From contig CAKOSD010000082.1 of the NCBI GenBank assembly GCA_934101745.1, forward strand, positions 1-5,622: 5,622 bases of DNA, in the 5' to 3' direction. The number at the start of each line of letters is the position of its first letter. Position 1 is the stretch's first letter. A model generated the notes under the pieces. The model searched no databases, was not told the origin of the DNA, and saw nothing but the letters and a program-made list of their open reading frames with translations. This stretch comes from an uncultured Bacilli bacterium. GTDB taxonomy: Bacteria > Bacillota_I > Bacilli_A > RF39 > UBA660. Both the position numbers and the translations under genes were made by a program. This document shows, one piece after another, positions 5,600-5,622 of this stretch.

Positions 5600-5622
5600 T
5601 TATTTATCAGTAGTTGCTAAAG
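5600..5622 (-). CDS. Possible 3' end of a gene entering from the right
   Basis: The minus-strand frame reads LATTDK and then TAA at 5600-5602, five bases before the terminator stem. The position suits the last codons of an upstream gene. Only six residues are visible, so neither the frame nor the product can be confirmed. Confidence 0.25.

Noticed and set aside
1..5622. CRISPR array, tRNA or rRNA genes
   Set aside because: No regularly spaced repeats, cloverleaf-like segments or conserved rRNA stretches were seen on either strand.

Overview
The window is very AT-rich DNA with gene starts typical of low-GC Bacillota (Firmicutes): AAGGTGAT/GGAG-type Shine-Dalgarno sequences and TATAAT -10 boxes. 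Tryptophan is read from TGG and the standard genetic code fits every gene. The exact genus cannot be told. The YoaP-type acetyltransferase and BilS-like flavodoxin point to Bacilli, Clostridia or Erysipelotrichia rather than Mollicutes. Every intact gene I accept lies on the minus strand, so the biological order runs from the right end of the window to the left. The only plus-strand gene is a broken transposase.

Right third (about 4201-5622): a housekeeping-like block. A probable terminator of an off-window gene is followed by an extended -10 promoter. Two closely coupled genes come next: a GNAT acetyltransferase with a C-terminal YoaP-like domain, and a short flavodoxin whose Shine-Dalgarno overlaps the upstream stop codon.

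Middle (about 3623-4200): a gene-poor stretch. It holds a 5'-truncated, frameshifted C-terminal piece of an IS5-type DDE transposase on the plus strand. It also holds a well-formed minus-strand promoter (TTGCTA, 17 nt, TATAAT), with a perfect 10-bp direct repeat at 21-bp period just upstream of the -35 box.

Left half (1-3622): an accessory cluster read leftwards from that promoter. First is a 518-residue protein with an ankyrin-repeat N-terminus and a long helical C-terminus. Next comes about 460 bp of decayed coding sequence, then a two-TM membrane-protein gene interrupted by a TAA at codon 7. An intact 55-residue two-TM protein follows, and last a large uncharacterised protein (372 codons visible, cut by the window edge). 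Neither of the last two intact genes, nor the interrupted one, is a known enzyme. The order (repeat protein, small membrane proteins, helical protein) together with gene decay suggests a fast-evolving accessory locus, possibly of toxin/immunity, defence or surface-interaction type. That function is inference; no catalytic motif was recognised in the left half.
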